Shown one piece after another: positions 22,468-33,343 of a stretch of DNA of 33,764 nt (position 1 is the stretch's first letter; every line of letters begins with the position of its first letter). The translations under genes were made by a program, and so were the position numbers. The DNA is taken from positions 1 to 33,764 of the forward strand of contig JAYZFL010000034.1 of NCBI GenBank assembly GCA_036336795.1, read 5' to 3'. The DNA comes from UBA822 sp036336795. Its GTDB lineage: Bacteria > Gemmatimonadota > Gemmatimonadetes > Longimicrobiales > Gaopeijiaceae. The notes beneath the pieces were generated by a model. It was not told where the DNA came from, made no database searches, and worked only from the letters and a program-made list of their open reading frames with translations.

Positions 22468-22897
22468 AGAGGGAAAGAACTCTCGGAATAGCCTCCCGGA
22501 AGCTGAGTGTGGTAATGAAGCGGCACCGGACTCCCTACGCGGTGGTCTCCAACCGCTCTCCCTTGCTCTAGCCTAAATCATTCCACCGATCTCTGGTAGC
22601 ACCCCTTAAATTTCCAGTGATCTTTCGGATTTTCTGTCACGTTTTACTACGGACATACGAAGTCGCTAGCAGTACAATCCGAACCCCAACCATCATTCTC
22701 AAAAGAAAGTCGCAGACAAGAATTGTGGAGTGGACATCGCGTTAGTTATCCATCCTTGACCCCCTGCTGTACGCCAGAAACGTTTTTCGTGCGCCCGGGC
22801 CTAGGATCTCTCGTTCGTTCGGAGGTTCTATTCTGCTTGGAGTGTATATTTAGAGTAGCCTCGGGTAGTAATTCATTGGGACCAATAAAAGGCGGAT
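22468..22897. other. Intergenic region before ruvX
   Basis: 430 nt with no convincing gene. It should hold the PBP1A terminator and the promoter of ruvX-mltG-thiE. I see a small CACCG/CGGTG inverted repeat near 22536-22556, a fairly AT-rich part at 22600-22700, and the ruvX ribosome-binding site AAAGGCGG. No TPP riboswitch core is seen, although thiE lies at the end of this operon. Confidence 0.55.
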
Positions 22898-23320
22898 ATG
22901 CGCGCTTTGGGAATCGATCTCGGACAAAAGAGGGTTGGCGTGGCCATAAGTGATCCGACAGGCATGATAGCGCAACCCTTACCGACACTCTCTAGGCGAA
23001 CTGGACAACGCATGCCACTCGCTGCGCTCCAAGAGATCGCTTCGAGCTACGAAGTAGAGGACATCGTGATGGGCCTTCCTTTGGCGCCCTCCGGAAATGA
23101 CACCGAATGGACTAGCACAGTCCGTGAAGTAGCCAGACGTCTAGAGAATAGGTCGGGGGTGCCCGTGCACCTTGTCGATGAACGTTTCACCTCGCAGGCT
23201 GCCGAGCGTGCTGTTCGGAGTCTCGGCCTGCCGCGGAAGAAGAGAGAGGAGAAGGGGCGGGTGGACGCCGCGTCAGCCGTCCTGATTCTCCAGAGTTGGC
23301 TAGACGGGCGACCTCGGTAA
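22898..23320 (+). CDS. ruvX: Putative Holliday junction resolvase / pre-16S rRNA nuclease (YqgF family)
   Basis: A 140-residue RNase H-fold nuclease. In E. coli YqgF is needed for final 16S rRNA 5'-end maturation, and Holliday-junction cleavage has been shown for homologues. Motifs are ALGIDLGQKRVGVAISDPTG (first catalytic Asp), DIVMGLPLAPSGNDTEW, VHLVDERFTS (catalytic Glu) and RVDAASAVLILQSWL with the last acidic residue. The ATG has AAAGGCGG just upstream. The stop overlaps the mltG ATG as TAATG, so the genes are co-translated. Confidence 0.94.
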   Translation: MRALGIDLGQKRVGVAISDPTGMIAQPLPTLSRRTGQRMPLAALQEIASSYEVEDIVMGLPLAPSGNDTEWTSTVREVARRLENRSGVPVHLVDERFTSQAAERAVRSLGLPRKKREEKGRVDAASAVLILQSWLDGRPR

Positions 23321-24288
23321 TGAGCATCTCGCATTTCTCACTCACCTGTGCGTTGGCCTTCGGTACTGTAGCCTGCGAGTCAGGGGCGCCTGCTCGTCCA
23401 GTCGAGGTCACCGTGCCTCGGGGTGCCACGTTAAGTAGCGTCGTGGACACACTCGTTCAGCGAGCCGTTGTTGAAAGCCCTAGAGGCTTCAGTTTCTATG
23501 CCCGTCTCGTGGGAGCCGACCGGCGGATCCGGGCCGGAGACTACGCTTTGACGTCCGGACAACGCTGGAGCGATATCCTCCGAGTGCTGACCGAAGGCCC
23601 TATGGTTATGGTCTCCGTGACTATTCCAGAAGGTTTTACGATCGCCGATATGGCTGACAGAATAGCCAAGACCATCGGGCAACCTGTCGACACTATTCAC
23701 AACCGATTGGTCGACCTCGACGCTCACGTGCCCTGGTCAGTGCCCGGACCCGGCCTTGAGGGATATCTGTTCCCTGATACCTATCGATTCGCCCGAGGTG
23801 TTTCCCTCGACGTAGTGGTCGGCGCCATGGTAAAGAAATACAAATCCACGTGGACCTCGGAGCGGATTTCACAAAGGGAGAACTTGGGAATGACAGAGAA
23901 TGAGGTGGTCACACTGGCCTCCATCATTCAGGCTGAGGCCCGACGAGTCGATGAGATGTCCACAATCTCGTCCGTATACCACAACCGACTTCGGTTAGGC
24001 TACTTGTTACAAGCGGATCCGACGGTCCTGTACGCCTTGGGTGGCCGCCGTGCTCGACTTCTTTTTTCGGCTATCGACTCCGTAGCCGACAGTCCGTACA
24101 ACACCTACACGCGGGAAGGTCTGCCCCCGGGACCCATCGGCGCACCGGGCGAGATGGCGCTCAAGGCAGCACTCTATCCTTCGGATGAACCTTACCTATA
24201 CTTCGTTGCTCGACCTGACGGGAGCCACATCTTCACCCGAAGCCTCGAGGAGCATAATCGTGCCCGCAAAACGGTGCGACGCGAGTGA
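23320..24288 (+). CDS. mltG: Endolytic murein transglycosylase
   Basis: Cuts nascent glycan strands and helps to end their synthesis, acting with class A PBPs. The product is 322 residues. A LysM-like N-terminal domain (VTVPRGATLSSVVDTLVQRA) is followed by the YceG catalytic domain: GPGLEGYLFPDTYRFARG, TLASIIQAEARRVDEMSTIS (catalytic Glu in the QAEA segment), SVYHNRLRLGYLLQADPTVL, SPYNTYTREGLPPGPIGAPG and LYFVARPDGSHIFTRSLEEH. Most MltG proteins have a transmembrane helix; here there is a lipobox (ALAFGTVAC). With this ATG the n-region has no basic residue; an upstream TTG at 23296 (MARRATSV...) would give a proper RR n-region and overlap ruvX by 25 nt, so the start is uncertain. Confidence 0.94.
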   Translation: MSISHFSLTCALAFGTVACESGAPARPVEVTVPRGATLSSVVDTLVQRAVVESPRGFSFYARLVGADRRIRAGDYALTSGQRWSDILRVLTEGPMVMVSVTIPEGFTIADMADRIAKTIGQPVDTIHNRLVDLDAHVPWSVPGPGLEGYLFPDTYRFARGVSLDVVVGAMVKKYKSTWTSERISQRENLGMTENEVVTLASIIQAEARRVDEMSTISSVYHNRLRLGYLLQADPTVLYALGGRRARLLFSAIDSVADSPYNTYTREGLPPGPIGAPGEMALKAALYPSDEPYLYFVARPDGSHIFTRSLEEHNRARKTVRRE

Positions 24289-25013
24289 AATCAGACGGGC
24301 AGCCCCTGGTGAGGGACACTCTACAAGAGGCACCCTTGAATAAGTCGGATCTCAACCAACGACTACGTCTACTCGTCATCACCGACACGGAAGTGGCTGG
24401 GTCTCGTGGTCTCGCATACGTCTTGAGCGAGGCCCTGGACGCCGGCGCACCCGCTGTTCAGCTCCGCCTGAAGAACTCCAGCGCCAGAGAGATGCTAGAG
24501 GAGGCTCGAACCCTACTCCCATTAGTGCGAGCAACAGGTGCCCTGTTCACCATTAACGACCGCCTCGATGTTGCACTGGCTGCTGAAGCTGACGGTGTAC
24601 ACCTCGGTCCCGACGATCTGCCAATCCTCGACGTGCGGCGTTCTGTTCCCGATGAGTTCATCATAGGATGCTCCGTCGATACCCTAGACGGGGCCAGAAA
24701 GGCCGAAGCGGAGGGTGCCGACTATCTCGGTGTTGGCACCGTCTATCCAACTGAGAACAAGCCAGATGCCGGAGACGTGATCGGCCTTTCAGGACTCAGA
24801 CAGGTGGCGGAAGCAGTCGACATTCCGGTTCTGGGAATCGGCGGGATAACACCGGAACGGGCAAGTGACATTGCAGGAGCAGGTGCATGCGGAGCCGCCG
24901 TCATCGGCGCGGTAATGGGCGCTCAGGATCCGGCGGCGGCCGTACGGGCCTTACTGAGCCCTTTTGGCGGTGCGTGTGTTGAAGTCACAGTCAAACCCAA
25001 ACTCCTGTCCTAG
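24285..25013 (+). CDS. thiE: Thiamine-phosphate synthase
   Basis: Joins HMP-pyrophosphate and thiazole phosphate to give thiamine phosphate in the cytosol. The product is 242 residues with a TIM-barrel fold. Motifs are LRLLVITDTEVAGSRGLAYV, VQLRLKNSSAREM (where the family usually has QLREK), FTINDRLDVALAAEADGVHL, GPDDLPILDVR, GCSVDTLDGARKAEAEGADY with LGVGTVYPTENKPDA, and VLGIGGITPERA. The N-terminal ~25 residues precede the domain. GTG overlaps the mltG stop as GTGA, so it is coupled to ruvX-mltG. No other thiamine gene and no TPP riboswitch is seen. Its end overlaps the converging PHP gene by 4 nt. Confidence 0.92.
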   Translation: MKSDGQPLVRDTLQEAPLNKSDLNQRLRLLVITDTEVAGSRGLAYVLSEALDAGAPAVQLRLKNSSAREMLEEARTLLPLVRATGALFTINDRLDVALAAEADGVHLGPDDLPILDVRRSVPDEFIIGCSVDTLDGARKAEAEGADYLGVGTVYPTENKPDAGDVIGLSGLRQVAEAVDIPVLGIGGITPERASDIAGAGACGAAVIGAVMGAQDPAAAVRALLSPFGGACVEVTVKPKLLS

Positions 25014-25828
25014 TGCTCTCCTGCTTCAAGGAGTTCTCCAACTTGCTCCCCGGTCACGAAAAAATTTCCGAGCGCACCACTGCGGTCCTGATCGTGCCAG
25101 TCCGATCCTCCCGAAACGAGCAGGCCAGCTTCTCTGGCTACTCGTTGGAGCCTCCTTACCTGTTTCAGCCGAGAGCGAGGCCGGTGCACCTCCAGCCCCC
25201 TGAGACCGGCACGAAGGAACTCCGGCAAAAGACAGTCCAGAGAATCGAGAGGAGGGTGTGCCCATACCGGAATTCCTCCGCTACCGAGGATGACCTGAAT
25301 TGCCTGGTCAGGTGACGCCAAACGTGTAGGAACGTATGCCGGATGTCGATTCCCGATGAGGCGATCGAATGCGTCTGTCACCGAGCTTGCATACCCCCGA
25401 GTGACGAGTGCATGGGCCAGATGTGGTCTCCCGATGGAAAAACGGTTCGGACCGGCCTCGCCGAGGACATCCGCCATCACGATCAAGAGACCCTGCTGCT
25501 GTAGGCGGTCCACCATATTCTCCATTCGGCGCTCACGGTTCTCCAAGGCATACCGCTCGTGCGCTCTGACCGAAGCACCCTCAGGGTCTACAAAATACCC
25601 GAGAAAATGGTATTCCACGTCATCCCAAGTACTGCTCACTTCAATGCCGGAGATAAGCTGGAGAGAACGGTTTCCCACCGCGTTCACAGCCATTTCAAGC
25701 GCCCCCACCGTGTCGTGGTCAGTGATTGACAGAACGTCGAGCCCGGATTTAACTGCGAGGTCGATGACTTCGGGAGGATCACACGCCCCGTCCGAAGCCG
25801 TTGTATGAACGTGGAGGTCCAATCTCAT
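25010..25828 (-). CDS. PHP-domain phosphoesterase (RNase AM / nucleoside bisphosphate phosphatase-like)
   Basis: A 272-residue metal-dependent phosphoesterase of the TrpH/YciV group; characterised members are a 5'-3' exonuclease (RNase AM) and a 3',5'-nucleoside bisphosphate phosphatase. Metal ligands are visible in order: DLHVHTTASDG, LSITDHDTVGALE, ISGIEVSS, FSIGRPHLAHALV, PVWAHPPL, LEVHRP and SGGSDWHD. An inserted helical subdomain (HERYALENRERRMENMVDRL) is typical. The exact substrate is not fixed by sequence. No strong Shine-Dalgarno precedes the ATG. It is convergent with thiE and follows the ATP synthase operon by 54 nt on the same strand. Confidence 0.88.
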   Translation of the reverse strand: MRLDLHVHTTASDGACDPPEVIDLAVKSGLDVLSITDHDTVGALEMAVNAVGNRSLQLISGIEVSSTWDDVEYHFLGYFVDPEGASVRAHERYALENRERRMENMVDRLQQQGLLIVMADVLGEAGPNRFSIGRPHLAHALVTRGYASSVTDAFDRLIGNRHPAYVPTRLASPDQAIQVILGSGGIPVWAHPPLDSLDCLLPEFLRAGLRGLEVHRPRSRLKQVRRLQRVAREAGLLVSGGSDWHDQDRSGALGNFFVTGEQVGELLEAGEH

Positions 25829-25882
25829 GCGGTCAGTGAAACGCTCAGGAGAAAATCCAGCTATTTGAGGAAAAAAAGCTTC

Positions 25883-26214
25883 TCAATCGGTCGTGTTCAT
25901 GGCGTCCCAAATACCATCCACGGTGAACTTTTCTCCAGCGGGCAATTCCTCCGGGGTTTCCGTGCTGCCAAATTCGGTGAGGACCGTCAACTCGGGACTC
26001 TCTACTTTGAGCACGCCACCCGCCACAAAAAAACGCCTGCTGCCACCCCCGGGGAGATCGATGGACAGTTCCCCAGAACCCAGAAGCGCGATCATTGGGG
26101 CATGCCCCGCCAGTATACCCACCTTTCCGTCCCACGCGGGTGCGACAATCGATACAGCCGGTCCATCGAAGAGCACCGAATCCGGTGAGACTACGCACAC
26201 CTGCAACTTTCCCA

Positions 26215-26215
<1 letters not shown>
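25883..26215 (-). CDS. atpC: ATP synthase F1, epsilon subunit (short form)
   Basis: Part of the central stalk of F1, linking gamma to the c-ring. The product is 110 residues and consists mainly of the N-terminal beta sandwich (KLQVCVVSPDSVLFDGPAVS, GILAGHAPMIALLGSGELSI, FFVAGGVLKVESPELTVLTE). After that only about 25 residues follow (ETPEELPAGEKFTVDGIWDA), too few for the usual C-terminal helical hairpin that inhibits ATP hydrolysis. Its ATG overlaps the atpD stop (TGATG), and it is the last gene of the operon. Confidence 0.93.
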
Positions 26216-27645
<1,430 letters not shown>

Positions 27646-27681
27646 GGATTCTTATCTCCCGTCGGTGTTCGGTCCCCGCCC

Positions 27682-28542
27682 CTACTCGAGGGCGGCCGCT
27701 CCACCGACGATCTCGGCGATCTCCTGGGTAATTTGACCTTGACGGGCTCGGTTATACGAACGCGTGAGAAACTCCAACACGTCTCCCGCATTGTCTGTAG
27801 CACTCTTCATGGCGCTGCGTCGGGCCCCCTGCTCTGCGGCCACATTTTCGACCAGCATCCGGTACGTCGAATTACGGAGGTAGGCTGGAAGCAGCCGCTC
27901 CAGAAGGATCTCCGCCTTCGGTGTCAGTATGAAGTTGTCGAGTCCACGAGACTCACTCACTCCCTGGATCGGCAACAAGTCCGTGACCCGGGGCGGCGTC
28001 GACATCGCTGAGACGAATTCCGAGCTCACCATGTGGACGGCGTCGATCCGGCCTGCCGCGAACTCGTCCCTTAGTTCCGCGATTACTGACTCCGCATCTT
28101 CCATCGAGGGGTTATCCCCGATGTCGACACGCGTCGACGCAATGGCATGCCCGCGGAAGCGGAAGTATGCGAGGCCCTTCTTACCCACGATGTGGAGGTC
28201 CGTCTTAATTCCGTCGCCGGCGAGTCGTTCAAGGAGGAGGCGGGCCTTTTTGATGAGGTTTGCATTGAAGCCACCCGCCAAACCCCGGTTCGCCGTGAGA
28301 AGCAGCACGGCGACCCGTTCCACCTTCTCGGCGCGTCGGAGCAATGGAAATTTCTCGGAGAGTTCCGGCGCGTACAGGCTCGAAACGATCGACGCCAAAG
28401 CGTCGCTGTACGGCGCGACCGCGCGAACCCGGTCGGTGGCCTTCTTCAACTTCGAAGTAGCCACCAATTCCATGGTTCGCGTGATCTGTCGAGTGTTCTC
28501 CACTGACTTGATCCGCCGTTTGACGTCGCTTGAGCCGGCCAT
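27682..28542 (-). CDS. atpG: ATP synthase F1, gamma subunit
   Basis: The rotating central shaft of F1; it couples c-ring rotation to the beta catalytic sites. The product is 286 residues, the usual length. Both family ends are present: the N-terminal helix VKRRIKSVENTRQITRTMEL with VATSKLKKA, and the C-terminal helix EQGARRSAMKSATDNAGDVL and NRARQGQITQEIAEIVGGAA. The middle alpha/beta domain includes LLTANRGLAGGFNANLIKKA. It lies 41 nt after atpA and 36 nt before atpD. The ribosome-binding site is weak. Confidence 0.97.
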   Translation of the reverse strand: MAGSSDVKRRIKSVENTRQITRTMELVATSKLKKATDRVRAVAPYSDALASIVSSLYAPELSEKFPLLRRAEKVERVAVLLLTANRGLAGGFNANLIKKARLLLERLAGDGIKTDLHIVGKKGLAYFRFRGHAIASTRVDIGDNPSMEDAESVIAELRDEFAAGRIDAVHMVSSEFVSAMSTPPRVTDLLPIQGVSESRGLDNFILTPKAEILLERLLPAYLRNSTYRMLVENVAAEQGARRSAMKSATDNAGDVLEFLTRSYNRARQGQITQEIAEIVGGAAALE

Positions 28543-28583
28543 CGTCTAGTCGCCCGCTCTCTCGCTCGCCCAGTAGGTCGGCG

Positions 28584-30173
<1,590 letters not shown>

Positions 30174-30228
30174 TGCTTCGTCCTGTTATTCCATCAGAAA
30201 AGCCGGCGCGAGCCGGCCGCGTAGTCCC

Positions 30229-30792
30229 TCAAGCCTCACCCACCCTGGGGAGGTCGGCCTTCAGCAACCTGCGGCGCATGCCCTCAAGCCTACGCCGCAG
30301 GGATCCATCATAGATCGTGTCACCCGTCCGGAAGATCGCGCCGCCGAGAATGCCCGGCTTTACCCGGACGTGTGGGAACGCAGTCTTCCCAAGCGCCACG
30401 GTAAGCCGGTTCTCCATTTCGTCCATGGAGATTTCATCCAATTTGCGGGCGAGGGTCACCTCCACATGCACCCGATTGAAATGCTGGTCCATGAGACCCA
30501 TATACTCACGAGCGATCGCCCTCAGAAGACGTTGGCGCCTCTTGTCAAGCGTGACCTGCAAAAAGTTGACGAGTTTCACAGGCAACGTCTCACCGAACGC
30601 CGAACGTATCACTTCTTTTTTCTGTTCCACCGCGATTCTCGGCGTCTCCAAGAACCGGCGGAAGTCATCGTTCTCGTCGATGAGCCGCGCCACCATCTCG
30701 ACGCCCATACCGACGGCCTCCACGCCCTCGTGACGCTCGGCCAACTCAAAAAGCGCTTCGGCATAGTTGCGCGCGATAGTCTCGTCTCTCAC
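30229..30792 (-). CDS. atpH: ATP synthase F1, delta subunit
   Basis: Links the peripheral stalk (b subunits) to the top of the alpha/beta head. The product is 187 residues. The N-terminal helical domain starts IARNYAEALFELAERHEGVE and continues to VKLVNFLQVTLDKRRQRLLR. The C-terminal part contains GILGGAIFRTGDTIYDGSLR and RRLEGMRRRL, the OSCP/delta signature ending. It overlaps atpF by 4 nt (ATGA), so the two peripheral-stalk proteins are translationally coupled. Confidence 0.95.
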   Translation of the reverse strand: MRDETIARNYAEALFELAERHEGVEAVGMGVEMVARLIDENDDFRRFLETPRIAVEQKKEVIRSAFGETLPVKLVNFLQVTLDKRRQRLLRAIAREYMGLMDQHFNRVHVEVTLARKLDEISMDEMENRLTVALGKTAFPHVRVKPGILGGAIFRTGDTIYDGSLRRRLEGMRRRLLKADLPRVGEA

Positions 30793-31289
30793 GCCTGCAC
30801 CTCGTCCCCACCGCTCAACTCGTCGATGAAGCTCATCACCAGCTCGCGGTCCTTCTCTTCGTCCAAGCTCTCTTGAACCAACTTAGCGGCCGCTGCCAGT
30901 GCCAACTCCACGGATTCCTTACGAAGCTCTTCGAGAGCGGCATCTTTCTCACGATCGATCGACTCCCGGGCTCGCTCAATCATCGAGTCGCCCTCTGCAC
31001 GGGCCTTCTCTTCGATGTCCTGCCGGACTCTCTCGCCCGCTTCCTTGCCCTCGGCGATGATCTGCTGAGCCTGTCGCCGTACATCGGCCATCTGTTCGCG
31101 ATGCTCCGTCAGAAGCTTCGCGGCCTCCTTCCTCTCGTTCGCTGCCTGATCAAGCGTCTCCTGAATGCCATCCTCGCGGGCCTGCACAGCCCCTAGGATA
31201 GGCCCCCATGCAAACTTCCATAGAATGCTAAGCAGCGAGATAAAGACGAGCGTTGTCCAGAACGACAAGCCTAGGTTTAGGTCGAACAT
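30789..31289 (-). CDS. atpF: ATP synthase Fo, subunit b
   Basis: The peripheral-stalk stator. The product is 166 residues, with one N-terminal membrane helix (LGLSFWTTLVFISLLSILWK) followed by a long charged coiled coil (about 35-150; for example EAAKLLTEHREQMADVRRQA, EKDAALEELRKESVELALAA). There is one b gene only, with no b' paralogue in the operon, so a homodimer is expected. A strong Shine-Dalgarno (GAGGGAGGG) precedes the ATG. Confidence 0.95.
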   Translation of the reverse strand: MFDLNLGLSFWTTLVFISLLSILWKFAWGPILGAVQAREDGIQETLDQAANERKEAAKLLTEHREQMADVRRQAQQIIAEGKEAGERVRQDIEEKARAEGDSMIERARESIDREKDAALEELRKESVELALAAAAKLVQESLDEEKDRELVMSFIDELSGGDEVQA

Positions 31290-31386
31290 CCTGTCCCTCC
31301 CTCTAGCGCTATCACCGATTTCGCCATCACCGGCGTCGGAAGAATCAGCACGGACGCCCTGTGAACCACGACCATTGGTCTAGGCG

Positions 31387-31659
31387 TCATCGCCCCATCA
31401 GAATAAAAGCGAGGCCGAGGCCGAACAGCGCCGCGCCCTCGACGAGCGCCGCGAAAATGATCGCCGCCGTCTGAATCTGTGCGGTGGCTTCTGGCTGACG
31501 AGCGATCCCCTGGGCCACGGCAGACCCGATCGGGCCGATTCCGATACCCGCGCCGATCACGGCGCCCCCGATGGCAAGACCAGCACCTATGAGACCAATG
31601 CCTCCGGTCGCTCCATCCACGGCAGCTTCCTGAACGACGGTAACGAGTGCGTGCAGCAT
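31387..31659 (-). CDS. atpE: ATP synthase Fo, subunit c
   Basis: The membrane rotor ring. The product is 90 residues with two helices joined by the conserved loop ARQPEA. Helix 1 is a glycine-rich packing motif (LAIGGAVIGAGIGIGPIGSA). The ion-binding carboxylate is Glu74 in AALVEGAALFGLG. The residue after it is Gly, and the helix-1 position that is Gln in sodium-type rings is Ile41, so proton coupling is predicted. A short N-terminal extension (MLHALVTVVQEAAVDGATGG) precedes helix 1. AAAGGA lies about 9 nt before the ATG. Confidence 0.96.
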   Translation of the reverse strand: MLHALVTVVQEAAVDGATGGIGLIGAGLAIGGAVIGAGIGIGPIGSAVAQGIARQPEATAQIQTAAIIFAALVEGAALFGLGLAFILMGR

Positions 31660-31690
31660 CGTATTATGTCCTTTTGTTGTATGACGGTGA

Positions 31691-32611
31691 CTAGTGAGCG
31701 TGACGTATCAGTCCAATGAAGACGGACGTGAGTAGCGCAAAGATGTAGGCCTGCAAACAGGCCACGAGCAACTCCAGAATCATGAGTGCGCTGGCGGCCG
31801 CGACCGCCCCGATGCCCACGAGATAGCTCTGGAGCACAAAAATGGCTCCCATGAGGAGTAGAATCAGCGTATGGCCCGCCGTCATATTGGCCATGAGACG
31901 GATAGCCAGTGCGAACGGCTTCGCCACTTTGCCCATGGCCTCGACGACACTCAGAATAGCGAGCATTGGGAGTTTCATGACGCCCGGTAGACCGGGAGGA
32001 AGGAAAAAGATCGTACGAGCGTAGCCGGCCGGTCCCAACGCCTTGAATCCGGCCATCTCGATGACGACGAAGCTGATAACAGCCAGCGCGGCAGTCACGG
32101 AGATGTTCGCCGTAGGCGTGATCCCCAAGGGCGTGAGGCCGATCAGGTTCATCCCCAAGACGAAGAAGAAGATCGTGAGAATGAATGGCGTGAAGACGTC
32201 TGCGCCGTGCCCGATGTTTGCCCGTACCACATCATCACGGAAGTAGACAACCATCGCTTCCAGGGCGTTTGCAGGCCCACTCGGAGCCTTCTCCTTGCTC
32301 CTCCTTCGGAGGGTTCCAGCCAACGGAATGAACATCGCCAGCATGAGGAGCGCCACCACCACCATAACCACAGCATGACGTGTAGGTGATAGGTCGATCG
32401 CTAAAGGCCCAACGTCAATCGGAGGGATGCTCAGAGCTTCGAGGCTCCAATGCCCACCGAAGAACTCGATCTCCTTCGAATCGCCAATGTGATGCTGGGC
32501 GAAGTCAGCAAGCTCGTCCAAGGGCATGGGGCCCGACGACTCCGCTCCATGGTCGCCTGCGGCTTGCGTCGCTTCCTGACCTTGCGCCCGAAGCGCTCTC
32601 AGTAGACTCAT
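31691..32611 (-). CDS. atpB: ATP synthase Fo, subunit a
   Basis: The stator subunit that forms the two proton half-channels against the c-ring. The product is 306 residues. The essential Arg is R238 in FALAIRLMANMTAGHTLILL. Other membrane segments include AVVMVVVALLMLAMFIPLAG and FTPFILTIFFFVLGMNLIGL, with the following TPLGITPTANISVTAALAVI typical of the family. The first ~70 residues are hydrophilic and include HIGDSKEIEFFGGHWSLEAL; this extended N-terminus occurs in several phyla. It lies 31 nt upstream of atpE and 28 nt downstream of atpI. Confidence 0.96.
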   Translation of the reverse strand: MSLLRALRAQGQEATQAAGDHGAESSGPMPLDELADFAQHHIGDSKEIEFFGGHWSLEALSIPPIDVGPLAIDLSPTRHAVVMVVVALLMLAMFIPLAGTLRRRSKEKAPSGPANALEAMVVYFRDDVVRANIGHGADVFTPFILTIFFFVLGMNLIGLTPLGITPTANISVTAALAVISFVVIEMAGFKALGPAGYARTIFFLPPGLPGVMKLPMLAILSVVEAMGKVAKPFALAIRLMANMTAGHTLILLLMGAIFVLQSYLVGIGAVAAASALMILELLVACLQAYIFALLTSVFIGLIRHAH

Positions 32612-32639
32612 CGTCTCTTTTGTCGGTCTATCAGGTCTA

Positions 32640-33011
32640 TCAGTTTATCGCATCCCTATCTGCGCCCTTCAGAAACGTCGGCTCGATCATCAGCAGACCG
32701 AAGAAGAACCCGGCCAAGGACAGCAGTAAGGCTTCAGCTCCAAGCGACTCGATGCGCAAGGCAAGGAGCCCGATTACTACAATCACCGCGATCCTCAGCA
32801 GCACACCCGCCCCCCACCAAACAAAGAATCGGGATGGCTCTCCCCGGGCACGCAACAGCAACCCAAAGGCTACAATCTGCACCGGGTACGCGACCGCAGC
32901 CGCCAGCAAGACCCCCGTTCTCCCTTCATCGCCCAAAAACGGAAAGAGCGCCGCAACCACCACCGCGATCATCAGGAGTCCGGTCAACGCGTACCGACCC
33001 AGGGCTCTCAA
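32640..33011 (-). CDS. atpI: AtpI-like small membrane protein of the ATP synthase operon
   Basis: A 123-residue protein with four hydrophobic helices (YALTGLLMIAVVVAALFPFL; VLLAAAVAYPVQIVAFGLLL; GVLLRIAVIVVIGLLALRIE; EALLLSLAGFFFGLLMIEPT). Sequence identity to named AtpI proteins is not obvious, but its size, topology and place just before atpB match the poorly conserved ATP-synthase subunit I, thought to help c-ring assembly or Mg2+ supply. It overlaps atpZ by 4 nt (ATGA). Confidence 0.75.
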   Translation of the reverse strand: MRALGRYALTGLLMIAVVVAALFPFLGDEGRTGVLLAAAVAYPVQIVAFGLLLRARGEPSRFFVWWGAGVLLRIAVIVVIGLLALRIESLGAEALLLSLAGFFFGLLMIEPTFLKGADRDAIN

Positions 33012-33277
33012 TCCTCGTCACTCTCCTCGTAGCCGCCCGCTTCGCGGGGCTTCTTGATGACTTGGACGATTAGGCTGTAAAATCCAACTGCACCACCAAA
33101 AAGTATCCCGAGTATCGTCAGTAGAGACTCGGCCCCCATACGCGTGCCGACCTGGGATCCAACCCATCCGAAAAGTGCCACCGAAGCGGCAAATGTCATC
33201 CCGTGACCCAAGTATCGGGACGAGGCACGTATGACTTCGCGGCGAGACTCTTCAGCCGGTTTTCCTTCCTCTGACAT
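33008..33277 (-). CDS. atpZ: AtpZ-like two-helix protein, first gene of the ATP synthase operon
   Basis: An 89-residue protein beginning MSEEGKPAEESRREVIRASS. It has two transmembrane helices (GMTFAASVALFGWVGSQVGT and LLTILGILFGGAVGFYSLIV) joined by a short turn, and an acidic tail (EAGGYEESDED). This is the architecture of the AtpZ/AtpI family ('putative F0F1-ATPase subunit'), which with AtpI is linked to ATP synthase assembly or Mg2+/Ca2+ transport. The frame opens further upstream to 33343, but the Met at 33277 has GGAG about 9 nt away and avoids an unlikely Phe-rich extension. Confidence 0.8.
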   Translation of the reverse strand: MSEEGKPAEESRREVIRASSRYLGHGMTFAASVALFGWVGSQVGTRMGAESLLTILGILFGGAVGFYSLIVQVIKKPREAGGYEESDED

Positions 33278-33314
33278 CGGTTGGAACTCCGGTGGGACAC
33301 CCAAATCAAAAAAA

Positions 33315-33343
33315 AATTTAGACGCTTGTGAAAAAAAGCGCAA
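33315..33343 (-). promoter_or_regulatory. Candidate sigma70-type promoter of the atp operon
   Basis: On the minus strand TTGCGC (33338-33343) and TAAATT (33315-33320) are exactly 17 nt apart. Transcription would start about 30 nt before the atpZ ATG. The -35 match is only partial. A CGCTTG/CAAGCG inverted repeat (33323-33328 and 33341-33346) overlaps it and could be an operator. The position is sensible but unproven. Confidence 0.4.

Noticed and set aside
22468..22897. TPP riboswitch controlling the ruvX-mltG-thiE operon
   Set aside because: The CTGAGA and downstream thi-box elements are absent; only an isolated CTGAGT occurs.
25865..25886. TTGAG/CTCAA inverted repeat with a T-rich stretch after atpC
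   Set aside because: The T-run lies in the loop and the stem is only 5 bp, so it does not form a standard intrinsic terminator.
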